NCBI GenBank assembly: GCA_023150945.1
Contig: JAKLJX010000016.1
Location: 101,866 to 165,865, forward strand
Direction of reading: 5' to 3'
DNA length: 64,000 bases
DNA from: a bacterium
GTDB taxonomy: Bacteria > Zhuqueibacterota > Zhuqueibacteria > Zhuqueibacterales > Zhuqueibacteraceae
Shown: piece after piece, positions 36,001 through 43,999 of the stretch
Position numbering within the stretch: position 1 is the stretch's first letter
Layout of the letters: each line of letters opens with the position of its first letter
Made by a program: the position numbers and the translations under genes
Notes under the pieces: generated by a model
What the model saw: the letters and a program-made list of their open reading frames with translations, nothing else
Databases searched by the model: none
Told to the model about the DNA's origin: nothing

Positions 36001-36887
36001 GCAGCCACGCCGTTTCCGCCATCATCAAGGCCAAAATCCTGCAGGAGCTGCAGCACAAAAATGCCGAGATCATCCGCACCCAGGAGCAGCTCATCATGCA
36101 GGAAAAACTCGCTTCGCTGGGCGCTTTGACGGCGGGCATCGCGCACGAGATCAAGAATCCCCTGAACTTCGTCAATAATTTTGCGGTGCTCTCGCTGGAA
36201 TTGATGGACGAGCTCAAGCAGGAGATCGAGCAGATTGCCGAAAAGATCGACCCGCGCGCGGCGGTGAGCCTGGAGGACATCTTGAGTTCACTCCAGCTCA
36301 ATGCGCAAAAGATCAACGAGCACGGCCGGCGCGCGGACGGCATCGTGCGCGGCATGCTGCAACACTCGCGCGCGGAAACCGGCGAGCGCGAGAGCACGGA
36401 ACTCAACGCGCTGGTGCAGCAGGCGGTGAGCCTGGCTTATCACGGCATGCGCGCGAATGAGCCCGGCTTCAACACCGCCTTGCAGGAGGACTATGACCCG
36501 CTGGCCGGCCAGCTCGAAGCCGTGCCGCAGGATCTCAGCCGGGTGCTGCTCAACCTGCTCAACAACGCCTTCTATGCCGTGCATCAAAAAAAGAAGCGAA
36601 GCGGCGAGGCTTATGCGCCGGCGCTCACGGTGCGCACGCGCAGCCTGGGCGACAAAGTCGAGATTCGCATTCGCGACAACGGCACCGGCATTCCGCCGGC
36701 GGTGCGCGACAAGATCTTCAATCCCTTCTTCACCACCAAGCCGCCGGGCGAAGGCACCGGCCTGGGCTTGTCGATCAGCTTCGACATCATTCAAAAGCAT
36801 CGCGGCGAAATGCGGGTGGAAACCGAGGAGGGCAAGTTTACGGAGTTCATCATCACGCTGCCGCGCGCAACCGGCGGCAAGGTGTGA
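33099..36887 (+). CDS. Propeller-type hybrid sensor histidine kinase with GAF domain (kinase 1)
   Basis: 1262 residues. Signal peptide ([19 protein letters not shown]), periplasmic Reg_prop-type two-bladed beta-propeller ([24 protein letters not shown] and later blades to ~650), a Y_Y_Y domain (~660-755), one membrane helix ([19 protein letters not shown]), coiled coil, GAF domain (~825-970) and a kinase core: H box with His1016 ([16 protein letters not shown]), N box [17 protein letters not shown], and G boxes [20 protein letters not shown] 33099 begins at the signal peptide; a GTG at 33042 overlaps the upstream stop. Its 3' end has a 147-bp near-copy at 39313. Likely partner: the PP2C regulator upstream. 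Confidence 0.88.
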   Translation: MRKNLLSFLLIACWCGTLLPAAPPAARGKEFGIPFFRYYAAKESGGGVQNWGVAQDPRGVMYFANNAGVLEYDGVAWHLIPITNGSAARDLAVDADGTIYVGAQGELGYLAPAAAHPNLGEMTYVSLRDSVPAEYRDFGDIAKCYATPAGIYFQALDRLFLWPRAGKLRVWKPALPFHLSFLVHDRLYIRQPEVGLLQLVGDSLQLAPAGERFAALRIYFMAPAGGNEILIGTREQGLFWYDGHSARPFPTAIDDFLAENQIYHGGVLPNGDFALGTLRGGVAVIDRQGELQQLLNKAAGLPDETVRYLYSDRQGGLWLALNNGITRAEMPAPLSGFGELSGLSGGVEFIHRHRGRLYAATDAGVFMLQPFRGDRGQTALPLPSFKPVAGIASESWWLLSAGAVLLAAASDGVYEIDGEQARLVRPSEGHSFVLHRSRLDSTCFFVGLRDGLAAFRRLGNTWRDEGAVAGITEEIRSMLETDRGILWLGTRSQGYLRVDFSAGFQKNPRVEKFDSRHGLPENLGWGIVLGLGGRELFVTDQGIYVYEAGAQRFVRDTTAATVEANRAKATGEVLADAAGNLWMQLIKKNGSEIGVARRRPDGSYHWEATPFHRFADFTVWDIYPEANGAVWFGGPDGLVRYDTTITKNYAVDFAALIRRVVTIGSDSLLYGGAPLNDSGRQPRLPYHDNSVRFEFAAPSFDDEAATRYQYFLEGFDKSWSEWTAETKKDYTNIFEGDYRFRVRARNLHGHLSAEAGFAFTILPPWYRSWLAYFLYAALTAFVVYALIKYRTRQLLQRSRDLEQTVQQRTEQIRQQAEELETLDGIVRHINRELDLANVLRSLLEQGLKLFPAAEKASVLLRDSATGLFKFAAAAGYELNRMQDIAFTPAQLEQRYAAGAEEVGEGVYLVRNLQNLYVEEKLNAISTPISVLAMTAVWHGQIEAYLVFDNLSNARTFSHADAHKLNRFRSHAVSAIIKAKILQELQHKNAEIIRTQEQLIMQEKLASLGALTAGIAHEIKNPLNFVNNFAVLSLELMDELKQEIEQIAEKIDPRAAVSLEDILSSLQLNAQKINEHGRRADGIVRGMLQHSRAETGERESTELNALVQQAVSLAYHGMRANEPGFNTALQEDYDPLAGQLEAVPQDLSRVLLNLLNNAFYAVHQKKKRSGEAYAPALTVRTRSLGDKVEIRIRDNGTGIPPAVRDKIFNPFFTTKPPGEGTGLGLSISFDIIQKHRGEMRVETEEGKFTEFIITLPRATGGKV

Positions 36888-36920
36888 GTGGCGCAGGCAC
36901 GAATTGCGCATCAGGAATGA

Positions 36921-36954
36921 AAAATCCCGCCGGCCAGACGGCCGGCGGGATTTT
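36921..36954. terminator. Bidirectional intrinsic terminator
   Basis: Perfect 15-bp stem: 36921-36935 with 36940-36954 around the loop AGAC, flanked by AAAA and TTTT, with more T residues to 36956. It lies between the convergent kinase 1 and FG-GAP genes and serves both strands. Confidence 0.93.
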
Positions 36955-36977
36955 TTGTTTCGGTTTGTCACGCCAAA

Positions 36978-39218
36978 TCACTTGGCAACCGCCATTTTCC
37001 GGGTCACAGCGATGCCCTCCGCTTCCAGGCGGTAGAAATAGATTCCGGAAGCCAGACGGCCGGCGTCAAAAGCCCGGCGGTGCGCGCCGGCGGGCATCAT
37101 CCCGTCCACCAAGGTTTGTACAAGTTGGCCGGTCACGTCATAAACCACCAGCCGCACTCTGCCGCTGACGGGCAGCTCGAAGCGAATGGTGGTGATGGGA
37201 TTGAAAGGATTGGGGAAGTTTTGTGACAAGTGCAGGCTCAGTGGCAGAGTCGGCGTTGGAGTTTCCACGGCCAGTGTGGTTGTGACCAGGGCGACGTTGC
37301 GAATGCCCCACTGGAAAGTGCGGGGAGGATTATCCACGTTGTCGAACACCAGAAGATTGGCACTTGCTTCATCAACGAGGCTGTCGGGCAAAGTCACTTG
37401 CACTTGGCCGCCCCATTGATTGTTGCCCGTGACCGGCAAGGTCAAGGCTTTGGCGCCGTTGAGCCACAATTCCACTTCCCCTTCACGATCGACGTCGTAC
37501 GCTTCGAAGACAATCGTGGCCGTGCCGTTCTGTGGCGGGAAGCAATAACTGATGCGATCCAAGTGGCTCTGATCTCCGTTTTCAATGTAACCATACTCCT
37601 GCACAGCCGGCAAAGTGAAACACGGCTCGACTTTCACCTGGCGCACGCCCCACGGTGAAGCTTGCGGAGGGTTCTTGGTGTTGTTGAATTCGAGCTCGTT
37701 GGCGGCATTGTCGTTGACCAGGGAATCGGGCATAATGACACGGAGATCGCGGCTCCAGGCGTTGCCGGCATTCGCGGGCGCATCCCAGAGCTTGCTGCCG
37801 TTGAGCAGAATATCCACTTCCTCATTGTCGTCGAGCGCGTAAGCCTGAAAGGTGAGCAGCATGTCGCCGGGCTCGCCGGTGAAGCAAAACGGCACGCTCG
37901 CGACATGCGCTTGATCGCCGCCGGGAATGTTGCCATAAGCATTGGTATCGGGCAAGGCAAAACCGGCGCACCCCAAACCTATTGGCCCGTAGACATAGGC
38001 GGAGCCTGAAGCTTCGCCCCGGTCGTCATCGCCGGGCGCGCCGATGAGGGCGTAGTCCCCTGCAAGTGCAACACCCAAACCGAATTGGTCTTCAGCGGCG
38101 GCATCACTGGCAGTGAGCTTGGCCGTCTGCACCCAGCCGGTGAGGGTGCGTTTGAACAAGTAGGCAGAACCGGAGAAGTAGCCGTCGTCGCTGTCTTGGT
38201 GAGCACCGACTAGAGCCTGATCTTCATTAAGGGCAACGGAAATGCCGAAATTGTCACCGGCGGCTTCATCCAAGGCTTTGAGCTTGGCTTGCTGGGTCCA
38301 AATTGTATCCATGCGTTGGAAGACATAAGCTGACCCGCCCCAATCACCGCCGTAGGCGCCGACTAGAGCATAATCGGCATTCAAACTTACAGAATATCCA
38401 AATGAACCCGCAGGCGCATCTTTCGCAGTCATCTTAGTTTGCTGTGTCCAAGTTGTAACCAGACGTCGAAAGATGTAGACAGAGCCATCATTGACGATCC
38501 TTGTACCGTTCTTGACCATATCCCGGTGTGCACCAACTATGGCGTATTCTCCACCGATGTCCACTGAAATGCCAAACTCATCGTCTTTGGTATCTGGGCC
38601 GGTGGCAATCAGCTTGGCCTGTAGGTTCCACAACTCGCCCTCGCGTTTGAACACGTACGCGGCGCCGGCATTGCCGCCGGCCTGGTTGTCGTCTAACGGC
38701 GTGCCGATGATCAGATAATCACTGTGGATGGCGACCGCGGCGCCGAACTTGTCTTTGCGGCCCGGATCACCGGCGGTGAGCTTGGCTTGTTGCAGCCAAT
38801 TCTCGTCTTCTCTTCTGAACACATACGCTGCACCGGCATCCTCGCTGCCGTCGTCATCCAAGGGTGCGCCGACCAGAGCAAAGTCGCCATCGAGGTCCAC
38901 TGCTGCGCCAAAGTAGTCTATCGCTGCCGCATCTCTGGCAAGCAGCTTGGCCTGCAAACGCCAATGGCTGCCCTCCCGCTTGAAGATGTAAGCAGCCCCG
39001 GCCCCTTTACCAGCCTGATCATCCCGGCGCGCGCCAATGATGGCATAATCGCCGCTGATGGCCACCGCGTTTCCGAACTGGTCATCCTGGTGCGGTTTGT
39101 CCGATTGGATTTTGTATTCGGGTATTTGGGCGGCTCCCGGCAAGGCACTGAGCAGGCCGGCCAGCAAAAGACAGCCCGCTGCGGCACTTTTGTGTCGAAA
39201 GCGCGGAGACTTTTTCAT
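36978..39218 (-). CDS. Secreted FG-GAP beta-propeller protein with C-terminal sorting domain
   Basis: 746 residues. Signal peptide (AAAGCLLLAGLLSALPGAAQ), then a series of seven FG-GAP-like repeats of about 55 residues (DQFGNAVAISGDYAIIGA, DYFGAAVDLDGDFALVGA, and so on) making an integrin-like propeller to ~residue 400. A middle part holds two tandem ~110-residue beta-sandwich segments (both with W.RDL.V.LPDSLV-type strands). The last ~80 residues carry NFPNPFNPITTIRFELP...SGIYFYRLEAEG, the FCB C-terminal secretion/sorting domain. Likely secreted and surface-attached. The gene lies between kinase 1 and the orphan kinase 3' fragment at 39313. Confidence 0.85.
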   Translation of the reverse strand: MKKSPRFRHKSAAAGCLLLAGLLSALPGAAQIPEYKIQSDKPHQDDQFGNAVAISGDYAIIGARRDDQAGKGAGAAYIFKREGSHWRLQAKLLARDAAAIDYFGAAVDLDGDFALVGAPLDDDGSEDAGAAYVFRREDENWLQQAKLTAGDPGRKDKFGAAVAIHSDYLIIGTPLDDNQAGGNAGAAYVFKREGELWNLQAKLIATGPDTKDDEFGISVDIGGEYAIVGAHRDMVKNGTRIVNDGSVYIFRRLVTTWTQQTKMTAKDAPAGSFGYSVSLNADYALVGAYGGDWGGSAYVFQRMDTIWTQQAKLKALDEAAGDNFGISVALNEDQALVGAHQDSDDGYFSGSAYLFKRTLTGWVQTAKLTASDAAAEDQFGLGVALAGDYALIGAPGDDDRGEASGSAYVYGPIGLGCAGFALPDTNAYGNIPGGDQAHVASVPFCFTGEPGDMLLTFQAYALDDNEEVDILLNGSKLWDAPANAGNAWSRDLRVIMPDSLVNDNAANELEFNNTKNPPQASPWGVRQVKVEPCFTLPAVQEYGYIENGDQSHLDRISYCFPPQNGTATIVFEAYDVDREGEVELWLNGAKALTLPVTGNNQWGGQVQVTLPDSLVDEASANLLVFDNVDNPPRTFQWGIRNVALVTTTLAVETPTPTLPLSLHLSQNFPNPFNPITTIRFELPVSGRVRLVVYDVTGQLVQTLVDGMMPAGAHRRAFDAGRLASGIYFYRLEAEGIAVTRKMAVAK

Positions 39219-39312
39219 GGCTCATTGCTCTCCAGTGTGAAATCCTGCTCAATATCTACCATCAATCTCCCTAGGTGAGTATTCCCAAATCTGTGCAGCG
39301 GGCACTGCGAGA

Positions 39313-39459
39313 CCGCCGGGCGAAGGCACCGGCCTGGGCTTGTCGATCAGCTTCGACATTATTCAGAAGCATCGCGGCGAAATGCGGGTGGAAACCGAGG
39401 AGGGCAAGTTTACGGAGTTCATCATCACGCTGCCGCGCGCAGCCGGCGCCAAGCCCTGA
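39313..39459 (+). pseudogene. Orphan 3' fragment of a sensor kinase gene
   Basis: 147 bp co-linear with 36741-36887, the 3' end of kinase 1, with about seven differences; the first two are synonymous (ATC/ATT, CAA/CAG), as expected for a diverged coding paralog. It encodes the last G box onward ([17 protein letters not shown] ... FIITLPRA) and ends in frame at TGA. No upstream kinase sequence remains, so it is the stump of a deleted paralog or a duplicated attachment-like end. Confidence 0.85.
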
Positions 39460-39767
39460 ACTGCCGAAGGCGACGGCTTTCGCAGGTCGCATGATGAAAA
39501 GGAGAGAGAAGCCGTGTTTCCTGCTTTTCTAGATATCCAAGTTTCCAGCAACGACTTCGGGCTGGTTTTGAGTTGAGTTGCCTGCACCAACAGCTTCTCA
39601 AGAATTTCTCGATCAATTTCAAAATATTGCTTTCTCCTCAGTTCGAAGATCACTTCAACCTCTTTGAGTCCATCAAACTCAAACAGGCTGTGCTCATCCC
39701 TGAATGCAGAGGCTCCTGCAACGGATATGTTCCTGGGAGATGCTGCCAATTTCTTGTTCTTGGCCAT
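39363..39767 (-). CDS. Putative ribbon-helix-helix antitoxin-like protein, C-terminally disrupted
   Basis: 134 codons, but only the first ~88 look native: [18 protein letters not shown], a short strand region ([17 protein letters not shown]), and [27 protein letters not shown], a helix-turn-helix pair of the kind seen in small BrnA/CopG-type antitoxins. Residues after ~98 are the antisense translation of the orphan kinase fragment (39313-39459) and of the DNA just beyond it. So the original 3' end was lost and the frame now runs into kinase remnant DNA. GAGG lies 8 nt before ATG 39767. No toxin gene is adjacent. Confidence 0.5.
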   Translation of the reverse strand: MAKNKKLAASPRNISVAGASAFRDEHSLFEFDGLKEVEVIFELRRKQYFEIDREILEKLLVQATQLKTSPKSLLETWISRKAGNTASLSFSSCDLRKPSPSAVQGLAPAARGSVMMNSVNLPSSVSTRISPRCF

Positions 39768-39840
39768 AACGTCGCCTCTTCTGAAGATTCATGTCCCGTG
39801 CCGATAAAAAAGGATCGTACAGCGAAGAGCTTTTAGATCA

Positions 39841-39887
39841 AAGCAAAGGCCTTCCCAGTTTTGAAACCGGGAAGGCCTTTGCTTTTT
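39841..39887. terminator. Intrinsic terminator hairpin
   Basis: 16-bp stem: AAGCAAAGGCCTTCCC (39841-39856) pairs with 39869-39884, with an inner GTTT/AAAC pairing in the loop, followed by T residues to 39887. It lies downstream of the secreted protein on the minus strand (stop at 39915) and can act in both directions. Confidence 0.9.
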
Positions 39888-39914
39888 GACTGCTTATTGA
39901 CGGGTCACATGACC

Positions 39915-41774
39915 TTATTTTAGAAACGACATCTTGCGCGTTTGCTCGAAGCCGTTCACGCGCAACCGGTAGAAATAGATTCCGCTCGGCACGAGCTGGC
40001 CGTGGTCATCGCGGCCGTCCCAGGTGAAGGCATGGCGGCCGCCCGCCAGCTCACCGGAAACCAAACGGCGAACCTCCTGGCCGCGAATATTGTAAATCGA
40101 CAACTGCACTGCGCCTGCTTCCGGCATGCTGAAGCGGATGGTGGTGCTGGGATTGAACGGATTCGGGTAGTTCTGCGCCAGCTCATAGCTGCTGACCGCC
40201 GTGGCGCTTTCCACGGCTTCTTCCTCTGTCGCGAAGCGCGGCCGCGGCAGGGCAGGCACAAACGAATGCGGCACAAAAATCACGCCCTCCTCCAGCGAAA
40301 TGGCCTTGGCCACCACCGCGCCCTTGAATCCGCAATCTTCTTCGAATTGCACTTTGGCATGGGGCGCGATCAGCCAGCCCATAAACAGCGACTCCTCGCC
40401 GATCTCGAGCTCCTTGCGCTGCAGCGTCGTAAACGTCACCTGGTTGCTGGACAAATGGCCGCCGGGCGTGATGCTGACTTCGACCTTCTCATCGATTTCC
40501 AGCTTGCTCACGACATTGATATTCACCGGACCGCCGGCAACGTCAATCGCCAGCACCGCGCCGTCATCGGCCTCGAGCTCGTTCACAAAATAATCGCCCG
40601 CGCTCAACTGCAGGGTGCCGCGCTTGTCGATTTCGATCTTGCCGTAGGCGCCGGGCGGCAAGTTCAGCGCGCCTTTCTTGGGCACATACACCTTGCCGGT
40701 CTTCGGTGCAGTGAAGACGGGCGTGGGCAGGCCGAGATTGGCCACCGCGGCTTTGTCCTCGGTTTTGCCGGTCACGCTCGCATGGCTGGCCACATACAGC
40801 CGTCCGCCGGCGTAAACATTGCCCTCGATGACGTTGCTCTTGAAGATCGCAATGTCGTTGACCGCGGTGAGATTGCCGGAATGTTTGCCCGGCTCGCCCT
40901 TTTCGAACAAGATGCTGCCGTTGGAGTGAATATCGCCGGCCGAGAACTTGTTGCCCTCGATGCGAACATATTCATCGCCGAACAAGACGAAACTGCGCAC
41001 GATGGTGAGGCGGGAGAAGCCGCCCACGCCGCCCTTGCTGATGGTTTTCGAGGTGGAATTCACCGTGCCGCCGAGAAATTCCCAGGTCGGATCCACCAGA
41101 ATCTGCGCGCCGCCTTTGAGATTCTGCGCCAGCGCCGCGGTGGCATCGTGCGAGATGAAGAGCGTCAGGTCGGCCTCGGGCGTGCCGTCCAGCTCGGACG
41201 CGTCATAGCGAAAGTCGACGGTGGCATTCAGATCCTGGTTGTTGGTCGGAATGACATCGAAGAAGCGGCGGCCGCTGATCTTGTCGGGATTGATCACCTG
41301 CGGCACATTGCCGCGCGCGATCGTGGTTACGCCGAGCGGCACCGGTGTGGTGATCTTCAAACCCAAGTTGCCGACGTTTTGGCCCTGGGTGAGATCGTTG
41401 AGCGCGCGCGTTACTTGAATGGCGCCGCCGCCGCCAATAACGATATTGCCCGGCGTTTCCACCAGCGTGGCATTCTCGCCGAAGGTGACGACGAAACCGT
41501 TGAGATTGAAGTCGCCGTTCAAAATACTGAGCGTGCCGTTCAGCACGAAATTCTTGCTCAACGTCACGCCCGCGGGATTGTTGATGGTGAGATGGCGGAC
41601 GATGTCCGGCAACTCGTCGCCGGTCACCTCCGGTTCGGTGCCGTCATACACGACATCATCTGAACGCCAGGCGCCGTAGCCATCGCCACTGCCGCCGGCG
41701 TATTGGGAGAGAGCTGTCTGCGCCCACAACAACACCGCGCCGAGCAGGATCAAAACTGGAAACTTGCATTTCAT
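39915..41774 (-). CDS. Secreted polymer-like surface protein with C-terminal sorting domain
   Basis: About 619 residues. Signal peptide (FPVLILLGAVLLWAQTALSQ), then long beta-helix-like stretches rich in N/G turns (LTINNPAGVTLSKNFVLNGTLSILNGDFNLNG) resembling adhesin or autotransporter-style repeats, and a middle part with VPKKGALNLPPGAYGKIEID and LSAGDYFVNELEADDGAVL. The C-terminus has NYPNPFNPSTTIRFSMPEAG ... SGIYFYRLRVNG, the sorting domain. Start ATG 41774 has GGAGA 8 nt upstream; the frame is open from 41792. Function unknown; probably an exported structural or adhesive protein. It follows the sulfatase-modifying-factor-like gene by 119 nt. Confidence 0.75.
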   Translation of the reverse strand: MKCKFPVLILLGAVLLWAQTALSQYAGGSGDGYGAWRSDDVVYDGTEPEVTGDELPDIVRHLTINNPAGVTLSKNFVLNGTLSILNGDFNLNGFVVTFGENATLVETPGNIVIGGGGAIQVTRALNDLTQGQNVGNLGLKITTPVPLGVTTIARGNVPQVINPDKISGRRFFDVIPTNNQDLNATVDFRYDASELDGTPEADLTLFISHDATAALAQNLKGGAQILVDPTWEFLGGTVNSTSKTISKGGVGGFSRLTIVRSFVLFGDEYVRIEGNKFSAGDIHSNGSILFEKGEPGKHSGNLTAVNDIAIFKSNVIEGNVYAGGRLYVASHASVTGKTEDKAAVANLGLPTPVFTAPKTGKVYVPKKGALNLPPGAYGKIEIDKRGTLQLSAGDYFVNELEADDGAVLAIDVAGGPVNINVVSKLEIDEKVEVSITPGGHLSSNQVTFTTLQRKELEIGEESLFMGWLIAPHAKVQFEEDCGFKGAVVAKAISLEEGVIFVPHSFVPALPRPRFATEEEAVESATAVSSYELAQNYPNPFNPSTTIRFSMPEAGAVQLSIYNIRGQEVRRLVSGELAGGRHAFTWDGRDDHGQLVPSGIYFYRLRVNGFEQTRKMSFLK

Positions 41775-41893
41775 GGGTTGGTCTCCGAGCAAAAGAGAGC
41801 GCCGCGCCAGGCGGGCAGCTCACGGTCGGGAATTCGATGCGATGAAACGAATTTTTTGCAAGACAATGGCAACGCACGATGCGGCGACGCTGC

Positions 41894-43438
41894 TCAGGGC
41901 GCAGTGCGCACACATCGAAAACCGTAGTTGTTCACGCGCTTGGCGTCCGGGGTGGCGGCGCAGGCGCGATCGGCCACGCGCAGCAGCGAGGCGTTCTCCG
42001 TCCACGCGCCGCCGCGGGAGCCGGAGCCTTCCGCGCCGGTGATGCCGGCTGCGGCATTGGCATCACGGCCGGGCCAGTCGGCATTGGTGGCATTGCCTTC
42101 CTTGCCGGCGGCGGTGGTGAGCAAGCCATCGCCATGCGTGCCGGTGAAATGGCGGCCCACAGCGCTGCCCACGGTGACCACGCGCTCCCAGAGATTGCCG
42201 CTCAATTCCATCACGCCGGCCAAGGCGGCACCGGCCTGCACGCGGCTGTCTGCTGAAGCCGCCGCATAGATGCCGCCGCGCACCGGGCCATTGATGCCTT
42301 TGCCGAAATTGGCGTTGGCATTCGCCGGGGCCGCGGTTTCACTGCCGCTGCCATCTTCGCCGTTGTGACCGGTTTGCTTGGCAAGATGGGTGTTGCCCCA
42401 GGCATATTCACCGGCCACGGCGTCTTGCTTGCCGCGGCAGGCTTTTTCGAACTCCAATTCCGTCATCGGCCGCAAAGCCGCCCAATCGGCATAAGCAGCG
42501 CCATCCTGCCAGGAGAGAAAATTGCAGGCGCGATCGGGGGCCGCCGCTTCGAAGTCAGGATGCGCGCCGCTGATGGTGCCGCGGAAAGCGCTGTAGCCGG
42601 TTTCGCCTGCCGGCGTGCGGCGGGCGACTTCGGCCGGGCGCAAGAGATTCAGGAAATCGGCGTATTGCCCCTGGGTGATTTCATACTTCATCACATAGAA
42701 GGCGGCATGTCCTTTGGGGAATGCCGCAGGCAGGGACTGGCTGACGTGATCATCGAAATCATCTTTGTGAGCCATGCCTTGCGCATTGTTGTTGCCCAGG
42801 CTGTGCTCCTCGCCGCCGCCCAGAGTCAGGGCGTCTTCACTGGTGATTTCGAACGCCTCGCCGGTCGCGCCTCTTTCGAATTGTCCGGTGAGACTCGCGG
42901 CAGCGGGATCACCGAGCTGAAAACTGCCGGCGGGAAGGTAGACCATCTCGACCGCGAGAACCTTGACCACGGTGGTTGGCGTGATGCTGGTGAGGCCGTC
43001 CGCACTGTAATTCCAGCGCAGGCGCGTCTGCTGCCAGTTGACTGCGCCGGCGCCGTTGGCCGCCCGGAAGAGGAAAAGCCCCTTGCCGTCGGGCACGGTT
43101 TGCACGGCTGCCGCAATGCCGTTGTCCTTGCTCACCTGGTGATCGCTGCTGAGCGCCGAGAGCGTGGCGTGCTGCCAGGTGGTGCCGCCATCGCTGCTGT
43201 ATTTCAAGAAGACCCAGGCGGCGTCATGGTTGTACGGCTGCGCCTGCCCCGCGCCGGGCAGATCCGTGCGCCAGGAGTTTTCCCAGCTCAGGTCGAATTG
43301 GACCAAAACGTGACTGCCCGCCGCCTCGTGTTTGAGCGAGACACGTTTGACTGCAAGATTGTTGGCGCGGGCACTGCTGCCGATCAAGGCCAGCGTGAGC
43401 GCGACCACCGGAAGGAACAGAGCCTTGCCGTGCTTCAT
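41894..43438 (-). CDS. Secreted protein with SUMF1/FGE-like domain
   Basis: About 514 residues from ATG 43438 (GGAGA 8 nt upstream). Signal peptide (LFLPVVALTLALIGSSARA), an N-terminal ~150-residue beta domain, then from ~165 a formylglycine-generating-enzyme-type fold: VEMVYLPAGSFQLGD, FYVMKYEITQGQYADFLNLL, CNFLSWQDGAAYADWAALRPMTELEFEKACRG, VMELSGNLWERVV, SRGGAWTE and the final NNYGFRCVR. The catalytic cysteine positions of true FGEs seem not to be conserved (LLRVADRACAATPD at that site), so an enzymatic role is doubtful. It lies upstream of the surface protein, 119 nt apart. Confidence 0.75.
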   Translation of the reverse strand: MKHGKALFLPVVALTLALIGSSARANNLAVKRVSLKHEAAGSHVLVQFDLSWENSWRTDLPGAGQAQPYNHDAAWVFLKYSSDGGTTWQHATLSALSSDHQVSKDNGIAAAVQTVPDGKGLFLFRAANGAGAVNWQQTRLRWNYSADGLTSITPTTVVKVLAVEMVYLPAGSFQLGDPAAASLTGQFERGATGEAFEITSEDALTLGGGEEHSLGNNNAQGMAHKDDFDDHVSQSLPAAFPKGHAAFYVMKYEITQGQYADFLNLLRPAEVARRTPAGETGYSAFRGTISGAHPDFEAAAPDRACNFLSWQDGAAYADWAALRPMTELEFEKACRGKQDAVAGEYAWGNTHLAKQTGHNGEDGSGSETAAPANANANFGKGINGPVRGGIYAAASADSRVQAGAALAGVMELSGNLWERVVTVGSAVGRHFTGTHGDGLLTTAAGKEGNATNADWPGRDANAAAGITGAEGSGSRGGAWTENASLLRVADRACAATPDAKRVNNYGFRCVRTAP

Positions 43439-43750
43439 GGTTATTTCTCCAGGAAAATCGTACCGGTACAAATCAACTCAGGTTGTGAGGTGTGGGCAAC
43501 AATAGCAAGCCAAGAGATCAGGAGCAACAAAAAATACGGGGTGAGAAAATTTTGTGGAGTCACACAACCCGGAACTACCGCGAAGCGAAGGCCTCTGCGG
43601 AAAAAGAATCTTCATCATAGACGACACCGGATTACTGCAACAGGGAGAGGTGAATGCTGCTCGCCGGGCCGGCCGGCACGGCAAATTCACGCTTGCGCCT
43701 GAGCCAAAGTTCGACTACAATGAAGCGCGCCTTTTTCGCCGGTTTTCTGC
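43439..43750. other. Intergenic region before the orphan kinase fragment
   Basis: No gene or RNA recognised. The minus-strand gene starting at 43438 must have its promoter here. Low-scoring open frames exist but show no domain or ribosome site. Confidence 0.35.
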
Positions 43751-43875
43751 CGGGCAAGGCACAGGCTTGGGCTTGTCGATCAGCCACGACCTCATCGTGC
43801 AGCAGCAGCGCGGGGAGATCAAAGTGGAAACGGAGGAGGGAAGTTTACGGAGTCTGTGGAGAGGCTGCCGAAAGG
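43751..43875 (+). pseudogene. Second orphan 3' fragment of a sensor kinase gene
   Basis: Encodes [28 protein letters not shown], almost identical to the end of kinase 3 (53023-53110), then a one-base loss (GGAAGTTTACGG instead of GGGGAAGTTTACGG) puts the last residues out of frame. No upstream kinase core is present. It sits 125 nt before kinase 2 and immediately before a short heptanucleotide repeat. Confidence 0.8.
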
Positions 43876-43879
43876 CGCG

Positions 43880-43907
43880 TAGAGCAGAGGGCATAGGGCA
43901 TGGCGGC
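43880..43907. repeat. Heptanucleotide repeat (AGGGCAT family)
   Basis: Four 7-bp units: TAGAGCA, GAGGGCA, TAGGGCA, TGGCGGC. Same family, in reverse complement, as the GCCCTCT units inside kinase 2. Confidence 0.6.
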
Positions 43908-43999
43908 GAGAATTTCTTCTTTGCGGCTCTGCACCATTGCATGAATGCTCTTTTTCACCGAGTCAAATTTAGAGACGATAATTCTCTTTCAGCACCGCC

